A stretch of 64,000 nt of DNA from NCBI GenBank assembly GCA_037157565.1, contig JAZHRO010000003.1, forward strand, positions 73,968,501-74,032,500, read 5' to 3'. Positions 20,362-31,713 of this stretch are shown piece by piece. Under the pieces are notes generated by a model that saw only the letters and a list, made by a program, of their open reading frames with translations, made no database searches and was not told where the DNA came from. Source of the DNA: Thalassia testudinum (Eukaryota > Streptophyta > Magnoliopsida > Alismatales > Hydrocharitaceae). The position numbers and the translations under genes were made by a program. Each line of letters starts with the position of its first letter. The stretch's first letter is position 1.

Positions 20362-20613
20362 CAATTTCTCAACATTGCTACAATTTATTATTCATAACTT
20401 CATCCTTTACATTCTGAATTAGGTTTTGAGTAATTTTATGTGTTCAATTGCATCTATTATTGAGATTAATGAATAAATGCCACTTGCTCCCTATCTTCGA
20501 CCTCGGACTTAACATTCGAGTAATAAAATTTATTTATTTTCAAGGTGATTTCAACTATACTACGATGTAGCATTTATCTTTTACAAAATTGATCTTGCCC
20601 TCTATTAACATTT

Positions 20614-20630
20614 TGGCGCGTTGCCAGGGA
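20614..20630 (+). promoter_or_regulatory. tRNA-Asp primer-binding site of element C
   Basis: TGGCGCGTTGCCAGGGA: the tRNA-Asp PBS with one missing C and one G-to-A change, three bases after the LTR. Confidence 0.85.
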
Positions 20631-21557
20631 GCAACACACAATTCATCACAAGTTTCTACATTCTTTTGGTTCTTTTTGAGTGCTAACTTGCCCTATTTGT
20701 TTTGTTGTGATCTTGTAAGGTATTTCATGAGGAAATCCCCCACGCAAATCGACCACTCCTTGGTAGGTAATCTCCCTTCTTCCCTAATCCATATCCTAAT
20801 CGTCGGAAGACAAAAAGGAAGCAATCAAATTAGGAACCAACTACCTTCTTTTTATAGTAATTATCATTTAAAAGGCTAGTTTCCTAATCTTTGAAACTTT
20901 TTTTCAAATCTTATTGAAATTGAAGCGATCTTTAGAGATCCTACCCACAAATTCCTATGCCTATTAGAGATCATGCCTAACTTCTAAATCTATGTGGACT
21001 ACACAATTCTTGTTTAAAGTCCAAAAAAACCTCTGAAAATCAAAAAGGATTGGGAATAGAACCAAATTAGGATTTGTACAGTAGGGTTTTTGGAGTGCTA
21101 GTTCACACGTGCTTGCATAAAAGGAAATAAACCCACCCGCACTTGTGTGGTACCCAAGCCCTTGATTGAAAGGATCTAAGCAAGATAAACCCTAAAATCA
21201 AGCTCTAAAGTCACTTGAATCTAATAACCTGGGAGTCAAATCGGGGTGATTTCTAGGTCTTGACCTAAAATCATTCTGCCATCTTTAGGATAGGTCTGGT
21301 GAAGTTGACCCCTTGTTGGGTCAACCAACCTCCAAATTAGGTCACAAAATCAAAACATCTAAAGCTCAAGTGGAACCCTAAGCACCTTTGATCTTAAAAG
21401 TGGTAGACTTAAGAGGTCAAGGTCCCCATTATGGTCTACCTAGAATCTCAGTGATAAGAGAGGTAGGGTGGGGGAAACCCTGTAACCCCTGGGGACGCTC
21501 TACCGTGTAGGGGTCTTTGCGGGACTCTCCCTCTCTGCCTACCCAGGTAATTCTCAG
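20631..21557 (+). other. 5' leader of element C
   Basis: Noncoding. The last part (from about 21400) becomes near-identical to the leaders of A and D; the best-conserved block is 21456-21563. The 96-codon frame at 20589 overlaps the LTR/PBS and is not supported. Confidence 0.7.
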
Positions 21558-23759
21558 GTGGATGACTTTTCGATCCAGGGGTATCATCCGCCCCAAACCT
21601 CCCTAGTCATCCAAACATCTTTGGTTGCCTTGATCGAGTTAAAAATGCCTCCAATCCCTCATCACTTCTCTTTGGAGCACACACATAGATTTTCAAGTGG
21701 GACTCTCTATTCGGATCTATTCACTTCACAACTTGATTCTACATCTTGATCCAAATTCTTATTCTACATCTTGATTCCACCATCTAATCCAAACATGCAG
21801 CCTGGTTACTTAGGATTACCATTCAAAAAACCTGAATCACAGAGATCCATGAGAGATAGGATGAATGAGGATGCCCTTCAATTCTATGAAATTGAATACA
21901 AAACCTCAACACCAGAAGAAGACATTCAGGTTAATGTACAAACAACCACAACTTCCGTCATAAATTGTGCCCATGTGCTACTGATAGAAGCCACAAAAGG
22001 ATCAACCCGAGACATTCTTATCACAGGATACAATCAGATAGAAAAATTTCACAATTTTTAATATCTCCAATGCATGGAAAATCCTATACTATGGGAACAA
22101 CACCAAGATAATATTGAAAAATGGGAAGAAATGATAAGATTATTGAAACAAGTTCTTGATCAGAAATACCCGTATACGCCCCAAACAGATGATGAACCAT
22201 CTTGGAATAGTATTAAGGATCAAACCAATTTCCCAAATCTTGAGTTTTAGGCACAGAGTTTTTATGGATTCCCAACCCAGATGGAATACAACATGCCTGA
22301 TCCTGAAATAGGTTGGGAAGTTCCAATTGCAGGAAAACACAATGTTTAGCCAACCCTAGACCCTGAATCTCCAAGCATAGAATTCCAAGACTCCTGCAAT
22401 AATGAGATTAGAACTGAACCTCCCGAGGGTGTAAATCCTACCCCTTATTCTGATAATTTGACCCTCCAAGGTAATTTGGACATAGATTCTAATGATTCAA
22501 CCCACATCCTAAGCCTAGAATCTGTATTTGAAACTTATTGGGAAGATTACAAGGCCTCGTATGAAGAAAATCGAAGTGAGAACGAAGCGTATGATTCTGG
22601 GCTTCTATTTGATGAATATCCCTCGCCAACATCCTCTGAGAGATAAATCAATTTTTCGAAAGTCACGCCAATCTACGGTGTAGAAACTGAGGAGTTGGAA
22701 GAGTAGGGTTTTGATTGGGTTTTTCCTTCTAGCCTAGAACTTAAGCCTAGACCAAATAAGGACACCCTTTTGAGCTCAGAATTTACTTATAGGTTGGACC
22801 CTAGTCAGGATGCTCAGTCTACATCGTATGATTTGTTCTGTGGTGGAACCCATGATCTTGAATCTCATTCAGAACTTGATCTTCGCAATATCTCCGACGA
22901 TTTCCAATCTTACCATGATTTCAGAGAAACTCTACTTTTTGAATACAACGAGCCAATCTACGACCTCATCTCACATGAGTCATTCTCTGACTCCAACTCT
23001 GAGGTCCCGATTCTCAAGATGAATGATTTAACTTCAGGCTCCAGCGAGATGGAATCATTTCTTTTCGATACTCAGGAATCAAAACCAGAGAATGCCGAGA
23101 GTGATTGCAACCTAGAGTTCGAATCTTTTCTCGACTCAAATTTCCCTCACCCTATAGACACTCTTGAGGCATTCACTTTTGACTTTGAAAGCTACTACAA
23201 TGACTCTCTCAATGAAACCACTTGTAACTCCTTTCTAGAAGAGCCCTCATACACAATTCTCATTGAAGCCACCTCTTCTGCACATACAGAACCTATCCAA
23301 ACCGATTTTCAACCTCGACCCACAATCGAACTCAATTTCTATTCTGACTCCCCCCTTACTGGGCCGATTGCAGATGATTTGCCTCCACATTTATATCGGG
23401 TTTCGGACATTGATCTGATCACAAATCATGCTCCATCATTCTCTGATCACTGTTGTATGGTTTCCACGCCATTCACTGATTATTTTACGGATCCCTACAC
23501 TGACCAGGCTGATTCGACTCAGCCAAACCCCAAATTTTGACTTCCACATCCATCTGAGCTCCATAGCATATGGTTGGTGCCACATCACTTGATCCACAAT
23601 TATCAACCCACCAGATTAATAGGATTTGGGCTGCCTCATTTGCCTGTGGATCTTAACAAGCACCTAGTTGGACCAACTAGGCTCTTAGTCAAGGTGCTTG
23701 TTCTACAAAACCATACTGATTTGACCAATCCCTCTCCATCCCATTTCCCGCTCGACTGA
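21558..23759 (+). pseudogene. acidic retroelement frame of unknown function (element C)
   Basis: I do not recognise this protein. One plus-strand phase runs 734 codons from ATG 21558 (or 21771) to TGA 23757 with no frameshift, broken only by stops at 21747, 22059, 22248, 22347, 22644, 22704 and 23538; most are TAA or TAG where CAA or CAG would fit. The product is rich in Asp, Glu, Ser and Phe (for example FDFESYYNDSLNE, TPFTDYFTDPYTDQ), without zinc knuckles, protease or RT motifs or membrane segments. It occupies the place of gag-pol and ends PSPSHFPLD just before the post-stop box. It might be a particle or RNA-binding accessory protein, or a diverged gag remnant. Confidence 0.7.
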
Positions 23760-25352
23760 AGGCATTGATTTTAGTGCTTAATGGGAGGCAACCTGTCATT
23801 CTAAAAACACAAGATCTGTCTGATTATCCATCTATACTCTACATCTATTGCACCCTGAGTTCATCCTTAGAATAGTCGATCCCACCTCTGGTACATGTAC
23901 CAGATCTTGAAATCGTTCGCATCAGTTATTCCCGACCCATCCGCCCAGCCGATAAAATCTTGTTCTACGTCCCTAAACCCAACACTCTTTCACACCCTCC
24001 ATTTACAATGAGGACATTGCAAAACTTAGGCATAGGAGGTGGTCAAGTGCAAATATACAAAAACGAACAAAAATCAGAACGATTCTAAAAAAAAAATAAC
24101 ATAGGGCAAAATTACCAAAAAAATAGAAAATTGTGAAAAGAACAAAAAAATTGGAGGGAAGAAAATTTTGAGGTCATATAATCATGGGGGGGAAAAGAGC
24201 AAAAAGTCCAAAAGGAACGCAAAATAAAAATGACAGAGATAGTAAGAGATTACGGATTAACCAAAGTTCTAGACCACATCAAGGAAAGGAAAAAAGAGAA
24301 AAAAAGTGCTAATGAGACACAAAGAGTGATTAGTAGGAATGTTGATATTAGGCCTTTTTGGGCTAGACTTTTTGGCTTAAAAATTCAAGTATCCGCTAAG
24401 ATCTGGATAATCCTCAAGAGGTTGGGGAAAATGTGAAGCTTAAATATTAGGTCTAACACTTAGGGAGTATTCGACCTCATTAATTGACCTTCGATTTGTG
24501 GGATTCGATAACCTAAGCACCCCAATCCACGGACAATCTGGTTCAGTGAGCATAACTATCAAAATCACAAAACAACATTTTAAATGTTTTGAAAAAAGTT
24601 TCCTAGATTAGGAGCGACTGATCAAACACAAGTTGATTTGGACGAGTTCCCAACGCGGAGAGGTGGGAAATTCCCCTCGAAGGTGAGTAACAACATATGG
24701 TCTCCTCGGTGCTTGTCTCCTAGGATATTTACATATCTTACTGGGGGCACGTAAGCACCCTGCTAGTTTAGATGCCATGGGTGGAATTATCATGAAATGT
24801 CGATTGCTAGGGTCTGGATTTGGCTACAAAACACCATGGGTGGGATTATCTTGAAATCTCGAAAGCAAAGTTCTAGGCGTTGCCATGGGCAGTGCTATCA
24901 CAAACCATCGATTACCAATGACCTTTAAGGATTGATGATGGGGACGAGGAATCCGATACAGACCGTGTTGAGAAGCCAATCCAAAGCTAGACATAAAATG
25001 AAAAGAGGGAGAAAACTCTCCAAACAAATAAATCCTCTATCTCTCTCTTACAAAAAATGCACTACAAACTGAACCAAGGCTAAAATATGTCTCAAGCATG
25101 AGTGCTTTAACGACGGAGTCCAACTAACCTTAAGATACTTCCTGCGGGCCTTAAAAACCTTCACGGAGGATCAAGGCTAGAGCTGGTCAGGTCTGGATCT
25201 TGGTTGGTACTTGAGTACCTCTAGGCCTCCTATCGGTATTCTAACCTAATCAAAAGAAAAAGAAAAAAGCACTTATCATAAATTGTAAAGGTACTCATGG
25301 TCTAGAATAGAAGTTAAAACCTTAAAATTTTGCTAAAGGACTAGTGAAAGCT
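23760..25352 (+). other. 3' UTR of element C
   Basis: Holds GGGAGGCAACC (23783-23793), ACAATGAGGACATTGCAAAA (24005-24024), an A-rich stretch (24050-24230), and the conserved 3' module (24640-25000). No supported gene; frames at 24230 and 24824 are shadows. Confidence 0.75.
24640..25000 (+). repeat. conserved 3' UTR module, copy in C
   Basis: Same order as in B: GACGAGTTCCCAACGCGGAG, CTCCTCGGTGCTTGTCTCC, three units at 24775-24812, 24833-24870 and 24883-24919, then GGATTGATGATGGGGACGAG and CAGACCGTGTTGAGAAGC. Confidence 0.8.
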
Positions 25353-25365
25353 AGGCATGGGGGTA
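25353..25365 (+). promoter_or_regulatory. polypurine tract of element C
   Basis: AGGCATGGGGGTA directly before TGATGGG of the 3' LTR. Confidence 0.85.
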
Positions 25366-28060
25366 TGATGGGAACATCATCATGAGCCCTAACTAGCTCA
25401 TTTTCACATAGAAAAGACAAAAAAGGCTCCTACGTACCCAAATGAAGGGCCTAATTCAACGAATGACAGTTCTGAGAAGAAAATAAGAAATAAAGGGTAA
25501 AAATGCAATTTTACCATTGCAGTACAACAACAGGATTTATCAGGAGTTAAACATGGGTCAATTAGTCTTAACAAGATGAAAGGTTGGTTGGTTCAATCAG
25601 AAAAGGGTTAACGTGAAATCTAGGAATTAAATGACTTTTTGTAGCCCAAAAATAGATCCACTTAATTCAACAAGGTTATGGTCAAGATAAAATTCACCTA
25701 AACCCAATAAAATTCATGGAAAAGTATCCTGTAGGGTTTAGAACCTTCAATTCGTCCTTTGGGACCTATTTTGCCCTAAATAGGGGTCCTAGCTAATTAT
25801 TTACCCTAAATTGGGTTTCTTGTGTAAAATGGCTAGTTAAATGTGGTCAAACCTAAAATCCAACTTCACCATTTGATTCCCTAGGTTCAAATTAGGTTTA
25901 TACAAAAAATTTAGACTTAAGGGGAGTTCAGCGTGACCAACTTTGCAAAACCATCCAACCAAATTACTTTTTTGACCCCTAGCTTTTGAAATCCTTACAG
26001 AGACCCCCGTAGCCTCCTTGCCATTCATTAAAATTAGGTCCCTCCACCACTACAACGGTGGAGGCCTACTTTGGCGAGGATTCAAGAAGGGATTTCTCAA
26101 TGATTCCTCAGAGACTCTCTCAATTTTTAAAGTAGATTCTCTGAGGAATTCCCATTCGTATCAATGCAATTTCAAGCCTTAATTCCCACCCAATCTCTCA
26201 TGCGAACACATGAGAGATTTGGGTATCTCGCACCTTCTTACTCTGGTGAGGATACCCATGCTTGGAAGCTTGTCTTCCAAGCACAAGGCCCTCTACCAGA
26301 GACTATAAAAGAAGCCCCAGATCTGGCTGATCATTCCCAGCTTTGTTTAGCTAGAGACAACACTCCAATTTTGTCTCTTCTCCTCCATCCAAGCATCTAG
26401 CGAGCTCCGGTGATTCCTCCCCCGTCTTGTCGTTACTCTGCCACAATATCAGTGGTAGAGACATCTCTGCCTCCTTCGTCCACGTCGCGCCATACTTGCA
26501 CACGCGCCAACTACCCTCTTCGCCGTCGCCATCCCCCTCCATTGGAGCCTTCGTCTCCAGCGGCGGCAGGTACGTGCCAGCCACCATCCTCTCTCCTTTC
26601 GTCCATAAAATAGGTTAGATCTCTTCCCCACTCTCTACTCTTCATTTTCCCCCTCTCTATTTCTATTTTCAACCCTCGACCACCGCAGTCCACCACCATC
26701 ATCTCCACCTCCGACCGACCACCGACGAGGCACCTCCATCGTTCGACACACCCACATGCCTCGCTAAACCCCTCACAACCACCGCCACCATCCATTGATC
26801 ACTTCCCCCATCGACCACCAAAGCCTCCACAATCTCCCCTCGAATAGACCCATCACCACGGCCATAGACTGACCTACACACGCTTGCCTAGGTTGTCCCA
26901 AACCTAGCCACCTACCGTGACACCTTCGCCATGTCACGGTGAAGCTTCCTATGTGGTTTAATGAGGTTGGAAGGCCGCGTTGCTTGATAGCAGGATTCGA
27001 CCTCCATCGACATTAGCGCCGACTTGAAGAAACAAGAAACCTTCGCTCTAGGTTCCCAGGTCCTGGCAGTGCGGAATTAGCACCCGCACACATCCACCCA
27101 ATGATTGGCTTTGAGAGATCACTGCAGCCACAGCAATTAAGCAAGGCATCCTCCTTAGGGCACAAGCGAAGCCGTTGGGACTTTCAGTCCCACCTCGGAA
27201 AGTTTGGAGTGCGCTGACCAGTATAACATGAATTCGTATCAGAGGATCTTTGCCTTCGAACACGGGGTGAGGTCCCCTCGCCCACACACTCACCTCATCC
27301 GTTCCCATGCTACGCAGACCTGGTTTGCCTACCCGTTTACTATGCACTCCTCGTGGACCACCCACGCTGGTGCGCCTAGACCCAGGTGTGTTTGCCTACC
27401 CCAAATACCCAAGAATGGCTCTGGGAGAGCGAGCCTAAGAGAGTAAAGAGAGAGAGAGTTCACAGGGAAGGGTAGGGGTAGGTTTTGCACTTGTGTGTAA
27501 GGAAAAGAAGATGGAAGAGGAACCTGAGGAAGCTAAAGGAAAGAAGGAAGGAGAAGGCGCAGCTGAAGAAGAAAGGGAAAGAAGGAAATCAGAAGCCAAG
27601 GCAAAGAAGCTAAGGGTAGAGAAAGCTAAAGGTAGAAAGGAAGAAAAGGAAGTGAAGAAGTGCCAGAGATGGAAAGAAGCCAAAGAACAAGACATCATAA
27701 GAAGAAAGAGAAAGAAGAGAAGCCAAGAAGGAGAAGGCAGAGAAGGAAACAAGTGCCAAAGAAGGAAAGAAGAGAAAGAGAAGAAGCATAAGAAGAAGAG
27801 TCAAACCTTTTTAATTTCTCAACGTTGCTACATTTTATTATCCATAACTTCATGCTTTACATTCTAAATTAGGTTTTGAGTAATTTTATGTGTTCAATTG
27901 AATCTATTATTGAGATTAGTGAATAAATTCCATGTGCTCCCTATGTTCGACCTCAGACTTAACATTTAAGTAATAAAATTTATTTATTTTTGAGGTGATT
28001 TCAACTATACTACGATGCAGCATTTATCTTTTACAAAACCAATCTCACCCTCTATAAATA
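25366..28060 (+). repeat. 3' LTR of element C (2695 bp)
   Basis: Aligns with 17882-20610. The terminal CA is changed to TA (CTCTATAAATA). TATA 26302-26311. Lys/Glu-rich 124-codon frame 27493-27867 in the GA-rich tract. The GACGTC hairpin of the left LTR is missing. tRNA-Asp patch CTATACTACGATG at 28005-28017. Confidence 0.92.
26302..26311 (+). promoter_or_regulatory. TATA box of 3' LTR C
   Basis: ACTATAAAAG, same position as 18816 in the left LTR. Confidence 0.6.
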
Positions 28061-28065
28061 AGGGG
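28061..28065. repeat. target-site duplication of C, right copy
   Basis: AGGGG, identical to 17877-17881. Confidence 0.88.
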
Positions 28066-28230
28066 AAATGGGTACTGCTGTTGTAATGCCATTTAGCAAG
28101 TGTTTCCCATAAACGGTAGGATATGCTTTTAAGTAAAGTTGGTAATTTACTGTAGGTGGTTAGAGGGCATGTAAGAGTGTAGGGTGAAATAGCGATCTTC
28201 ATTTTTGATAAAATTTTTAACATAAAATGA
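28066..28230. other. short flanking segment between C and G
   Basis: Continuation of the target DNA left of C. No gene seen. Confidence 0.5.
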
Positions 28231-30084
28231 TGTGTCGTCATAGTTCGTTGCATGGTAGAAAATTGCTTTTCAAAACATTTAATATTCAAAAACTAACCTC
28301 AAAAATAGTTGGGTCATCTCCACGAAGAGGAATTAGCCTATTAAGCTAGTGAGTGGTGCATCAATTATTCGGGAAACTCAATGGGTGTACATGCTAATTC
28401 GTGCAATTCTTTTTCTCACATAAATGCTCTTTTTAACCAATTAATCAAGAATGTAGGTGTTTAGATGCAAAATCACGACCATATATTATTCTGTTAAGTA
28501 GTGGTTGGCATAGGAAAACACCCTAAATATTAATCTCCAATAGAATATAGCTTGTTTACTATAATCAATATGACATGCTCGATCTCATTCAGTAGAGACA
28601 TTCCAGCACAAATAATTTCAACTGAATAAAATTGTATATACGAAAATTCACATCAATAAATTTATTTAGTAAATAAGTGAATAGTGTACCTCGCAATAGC
28701 AAACTTGGCCATTTTTAATTGGAGGAGAAACAGAGGATTTTGCCTCTCTCCTCCTCGCATGAAGGAACAAGCGTGGATCGGTATGAGAGTTGAGGGGATG
28801 GTGCACCTTGACAAGTGCTTCACGATGGTGGTAGCAACGCATCGCGATGAGGTTGGTGGTGGCCAGCCGAAGGAGATGAAGCCCACCGACGTGGAGGTCT
28901 GTCGGCGGTGACTGTTGGGTTGTCTCTTGCTGCTTGCTGCAGGCGACACGAGGAGGTGCACATGGGAGTGATGGCGTGGTAGAGGGGTTGGTGGCTTGCT
29001 GGAGATGCACGTGGCCATGAGTGTGCTGCCAGCCTATTGGAGATACACGCGGCCATGCACTATCGGTCGGTGATGGGAGCACGCTGATGGTTCGTATGTG
29101 CGACTACACGTGGGCAAGATGCTGCTGGTGGAATGATGTAGTAGTGCTAGTTACGCTGTTGGTGCACACCCACAAGCTGGGGTGAGGAGGCTGGAGATAG
29201 AGTAATCATGCATGGCACACTGCTGGAGTAGGCTTGGGTTTGGGTTCCTGTTGGGTGCAAATAGGGGAAGAAGAAGGAAATGAAGAGGAAGGGGATGGTG
29301 CTATGTGCGTGCATGGTGAAGTTGGGATGGCATGCTCAAGTGCATGCAAGCTTGCTGTGGCAGTGGGTTTGATGGTGGAGGATGGTGTTGATGGTGGATA
29401 ATGGTGGTGAGAGGTTGTTGGGTTCTTCTAGGAGATGAAGAAGGTGAATAGGAGAGGAAGGTGTTGGGGGAATGACATCAGGGGTGGTGCTAGTGGTGCG
29501 GTTTAGAGGTGGAGAAGTGGTGTGTACGCACTGTCATTGCAAGCATGGGGTGAGGGGCAATGTTGAAGCTCGATTTTGATGGCCACAGTGAGGGCATGTT
29601 GCACGGTGTAAGCTCTTTTCCACAATGGTGGTGAGGGAGGAGATCCCCACCCGGGAGAGAGGATAGATCCATTTTTGTAGATCACATGCCTCCTCATAAA
29701 AAGATCATCATTGGTCATACCCTTCTCCAGCCACTCACAGAGATTGCGAATGGTTGGATCAGTAGAATCTACCAGGCAACATCTTCATCAGACGTCTGAT
29801 CAGACCTTCAGACATCTTAAAAATGTAGATATCAATTAGTTCGTGATGGCTATCCCAGATGTCTATCATTTTCTCCAGATGTCTTATAGATGTAGAAATG
29901 GACGTATAAATTCTTGTACCTAAATTATATTATCAGATCATATGTTATTAAATGTCAAATTGACGCATAAAATTATATGCAGACTAAGGTAAGTTACCAT
30001 ATATCTCTTAGTCAGTTAGCAAGTAGGAGCAAATAATTAAATAGTACTTATTCTAAATAATGGTCCACAAAAGTGGACTTATCA
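28231..30084 (-). repeat. 3' LTR of element G (1854 bp)
   Basis: Plus-strand ends TGTGTCGTC and GACTTATCA. Sense start TGATAAGTCCAC with hairpin arms GTCCAC and GTGGAC (30063-30078). It has a 14-bp palindrome ATCAGACGTCTGAT (29787-29800). Homologous to LTR I (12657-14555). Confidence 0.75.
29787..29800. repeat. GACGTC palindrome in LTR G
   Basis: ATCAGACGTCTGAT, perfect, followed by AGACATCT and CAGATGTCT variants within 100 bp. Confidence 0.65.
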
Positions 30085-30098
30085 ATTGCCCCCATGCC
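30085..30098 (-). promoter_or_regulatory. polypurine tract of element G
   Basis: Sense AGGCATGGGGGCAAT adjoining the LTR. Confidence 0.75.
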
Positions 30099-31713
30099 TA
30101 AGTTATGCTTGTGCCTAGCAAAAATGAAAAATAACAGAAGTAATCAAAAGATTTCTTCTTTCCTTATTCCAAAAATTTAGAGATGCAGACAAATGTGAAG
30201 TGATAGTAACCTAGTTAACGAATCCAAGTGAAAATAACCAACTTACATTTACAGTTCATACTTATTCCTTGGTAAATATTTATATCAGGATAAGCAACTA
30301 CTTCCCTCAGGGATAAAGCAGAAAATAATTTGTATTTTCACCTCGACTTTTTGTCTTATGTAGGAGATATTGAGATGAATGGATTCATATTTGGTGGCAC
30401 ACATTCATCTGGAGCTGCATGTAATCTAGTACTACATACTCTAGATCTCTAGACTGTCAAACAAGTCAACTCAGAGAGAGGCTAAACAACTATGCTCTCT
30501 TGATGTTCCTTTGTGCTCAACCTTTTCCTTCTTTTCTTTCTGAGATCACAAATCTCACTATATTTTGTAAATATACTCACTATTTGGTGGCTTCACATGG
30601 CAATCACATTTCAATTAAATTCCTAATAACCCTACAACTAAGTTAGAGGACCTCAGCAGTATTCGGGCAATCTGAAATACAGAAAAGTAGTTATGGGTCA
30701 AATTTGGTTGATCGCATTGGGTGTTTTTGTTGTTTCCTCAAAACATTGATATATAATGAAAAAAATGACACGAAGATGAAATTCCAAACTCGGACTCTTC
30801 TCTTTTTCTCTACTTTTTTTAAATATAAATATTTCCTTCTCTGTATTTTTATTTTTTCTCTCTTTTTCTTCTTCTTCTTCTCTTCTTTTCATCAACTATT
30901 AACACAAACCGACACATACTTTTTTTTATGAGACATTATTAGGAATGATGATGATGGTCAAGAGGATATTGTGTGGCTTATTTGATAGAAGTGCCTACTC
31001 TCGGCACTAGGAAGGAATGGATAGGGCAAGCATATTTTTGACCTTTGACATTACTACCCTCTTTCAGCCGAGGACTCTCCGAAGGGCGGTCGTAACCATC
31101 CACCATAGTCATTGTTTTATTAAGACCCAATCTCCGTATATCTACCATATTTGCTAACTCTCAGGAATTCACATAATGTTTACACGTAGGAACAAAGAGC
31201 GAAAACTATGCCTAACTTTGAGGTAACCTCATCTAATTATCCAGAACTCAAGAGTCCTTACACTAGACATAGCACACCAGCAGTCTCTCTACTTTCTTCT
31301 CACAAATATGAGGTGGATCTAATAAAAGATAGTATGCCTAACTCCCTATTAACTGTCCAAGGATTCAGTAGACTAATGATGCTTATTGGTTTTCTTCAAA
31401 GATCGATTACCCAATCTACGTGCAAGTGAAGTAGCTGTACTGGATTCTAAATTTAAGAAACAATTTAAGAAGAAAATCTTTAATGAAACATCCTTGAAAA
31501 AGATGTTTTACTAGGGCTGACCAATTCAGCTCAAGAAAAGAGAATTTTTTTTTTTGGTTAATGCACCTAACCTAAATGCATGAATACTACCTAAAATGCA
31601 AAATGCACCCCCCATGCCGAAATCCTACAATTTCCTCATTGTAAAATTAAAATAGGGGGAGAAAGGAAGGAAATCACCTGATGAAGGTGTTATCCTGAAC
31701 ATTGGGTTGCCTC
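30099..31713 (-). other. 3' UTR of element G
   Basis: The part at 30100-30560 is homologous to the tail of I. It contains a T-rich/A-rich stretch (30800-30930), the box ACAATGAGGAAATTGTAGGA (rc of about 31625-31644) with a following G-run, and GGAGGCAACCC overlapping the stop codon (about 31704-31716). No gene. I could not find clear three-unit repeats here. Confidence 0.65.

Larger units (their letters stand above)
17882..20610 (+). repeat. 5' LTR of element C (2729 bp)
   Basis: TGATGGGAACACC ... CTCTATTAACA. It contains a decayed promoter palindrome (about 18708-18735), TATA (18816-18825), a GA-rich tract (20035-20330) with a Lys/Glu frame, a GACGTC hairpin (20336-20361), the U5 box CTCCCTATCTTCGACCTCGG (about 20490-20509) and the tRNA-Asp patch CTATACTACGATG (20555-20567). 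Confidence 0.92.
17882..28060 (+). mobile_element. complete non-autonomous LTR retrotransposon C (10.2 kb)
   Basis: LTRs 17882-20610 and 25366-28060, PBS next to the left LTR, PPT next to the right LTR, and AGGGG on both sides. The 4.75-kb interior has no gag domain, protease, RT or integrase; it holds an A/D-like leader, one long decayed acidic frame and a 3' UTR with the shared boxes. The LTRs belong to the B family. They differ at roughly one base in nine over their first 200 bp by eye, so the insertion is old. The enzymes must have come from a B- or A/D-like partner. Confidence 0.92.

Noticed and set aside
27493..27867. 124-codon basic/acidic protein gene
   Set aside because: The corresponding part of the other LTR has different frame limits; it follows the purine tract.
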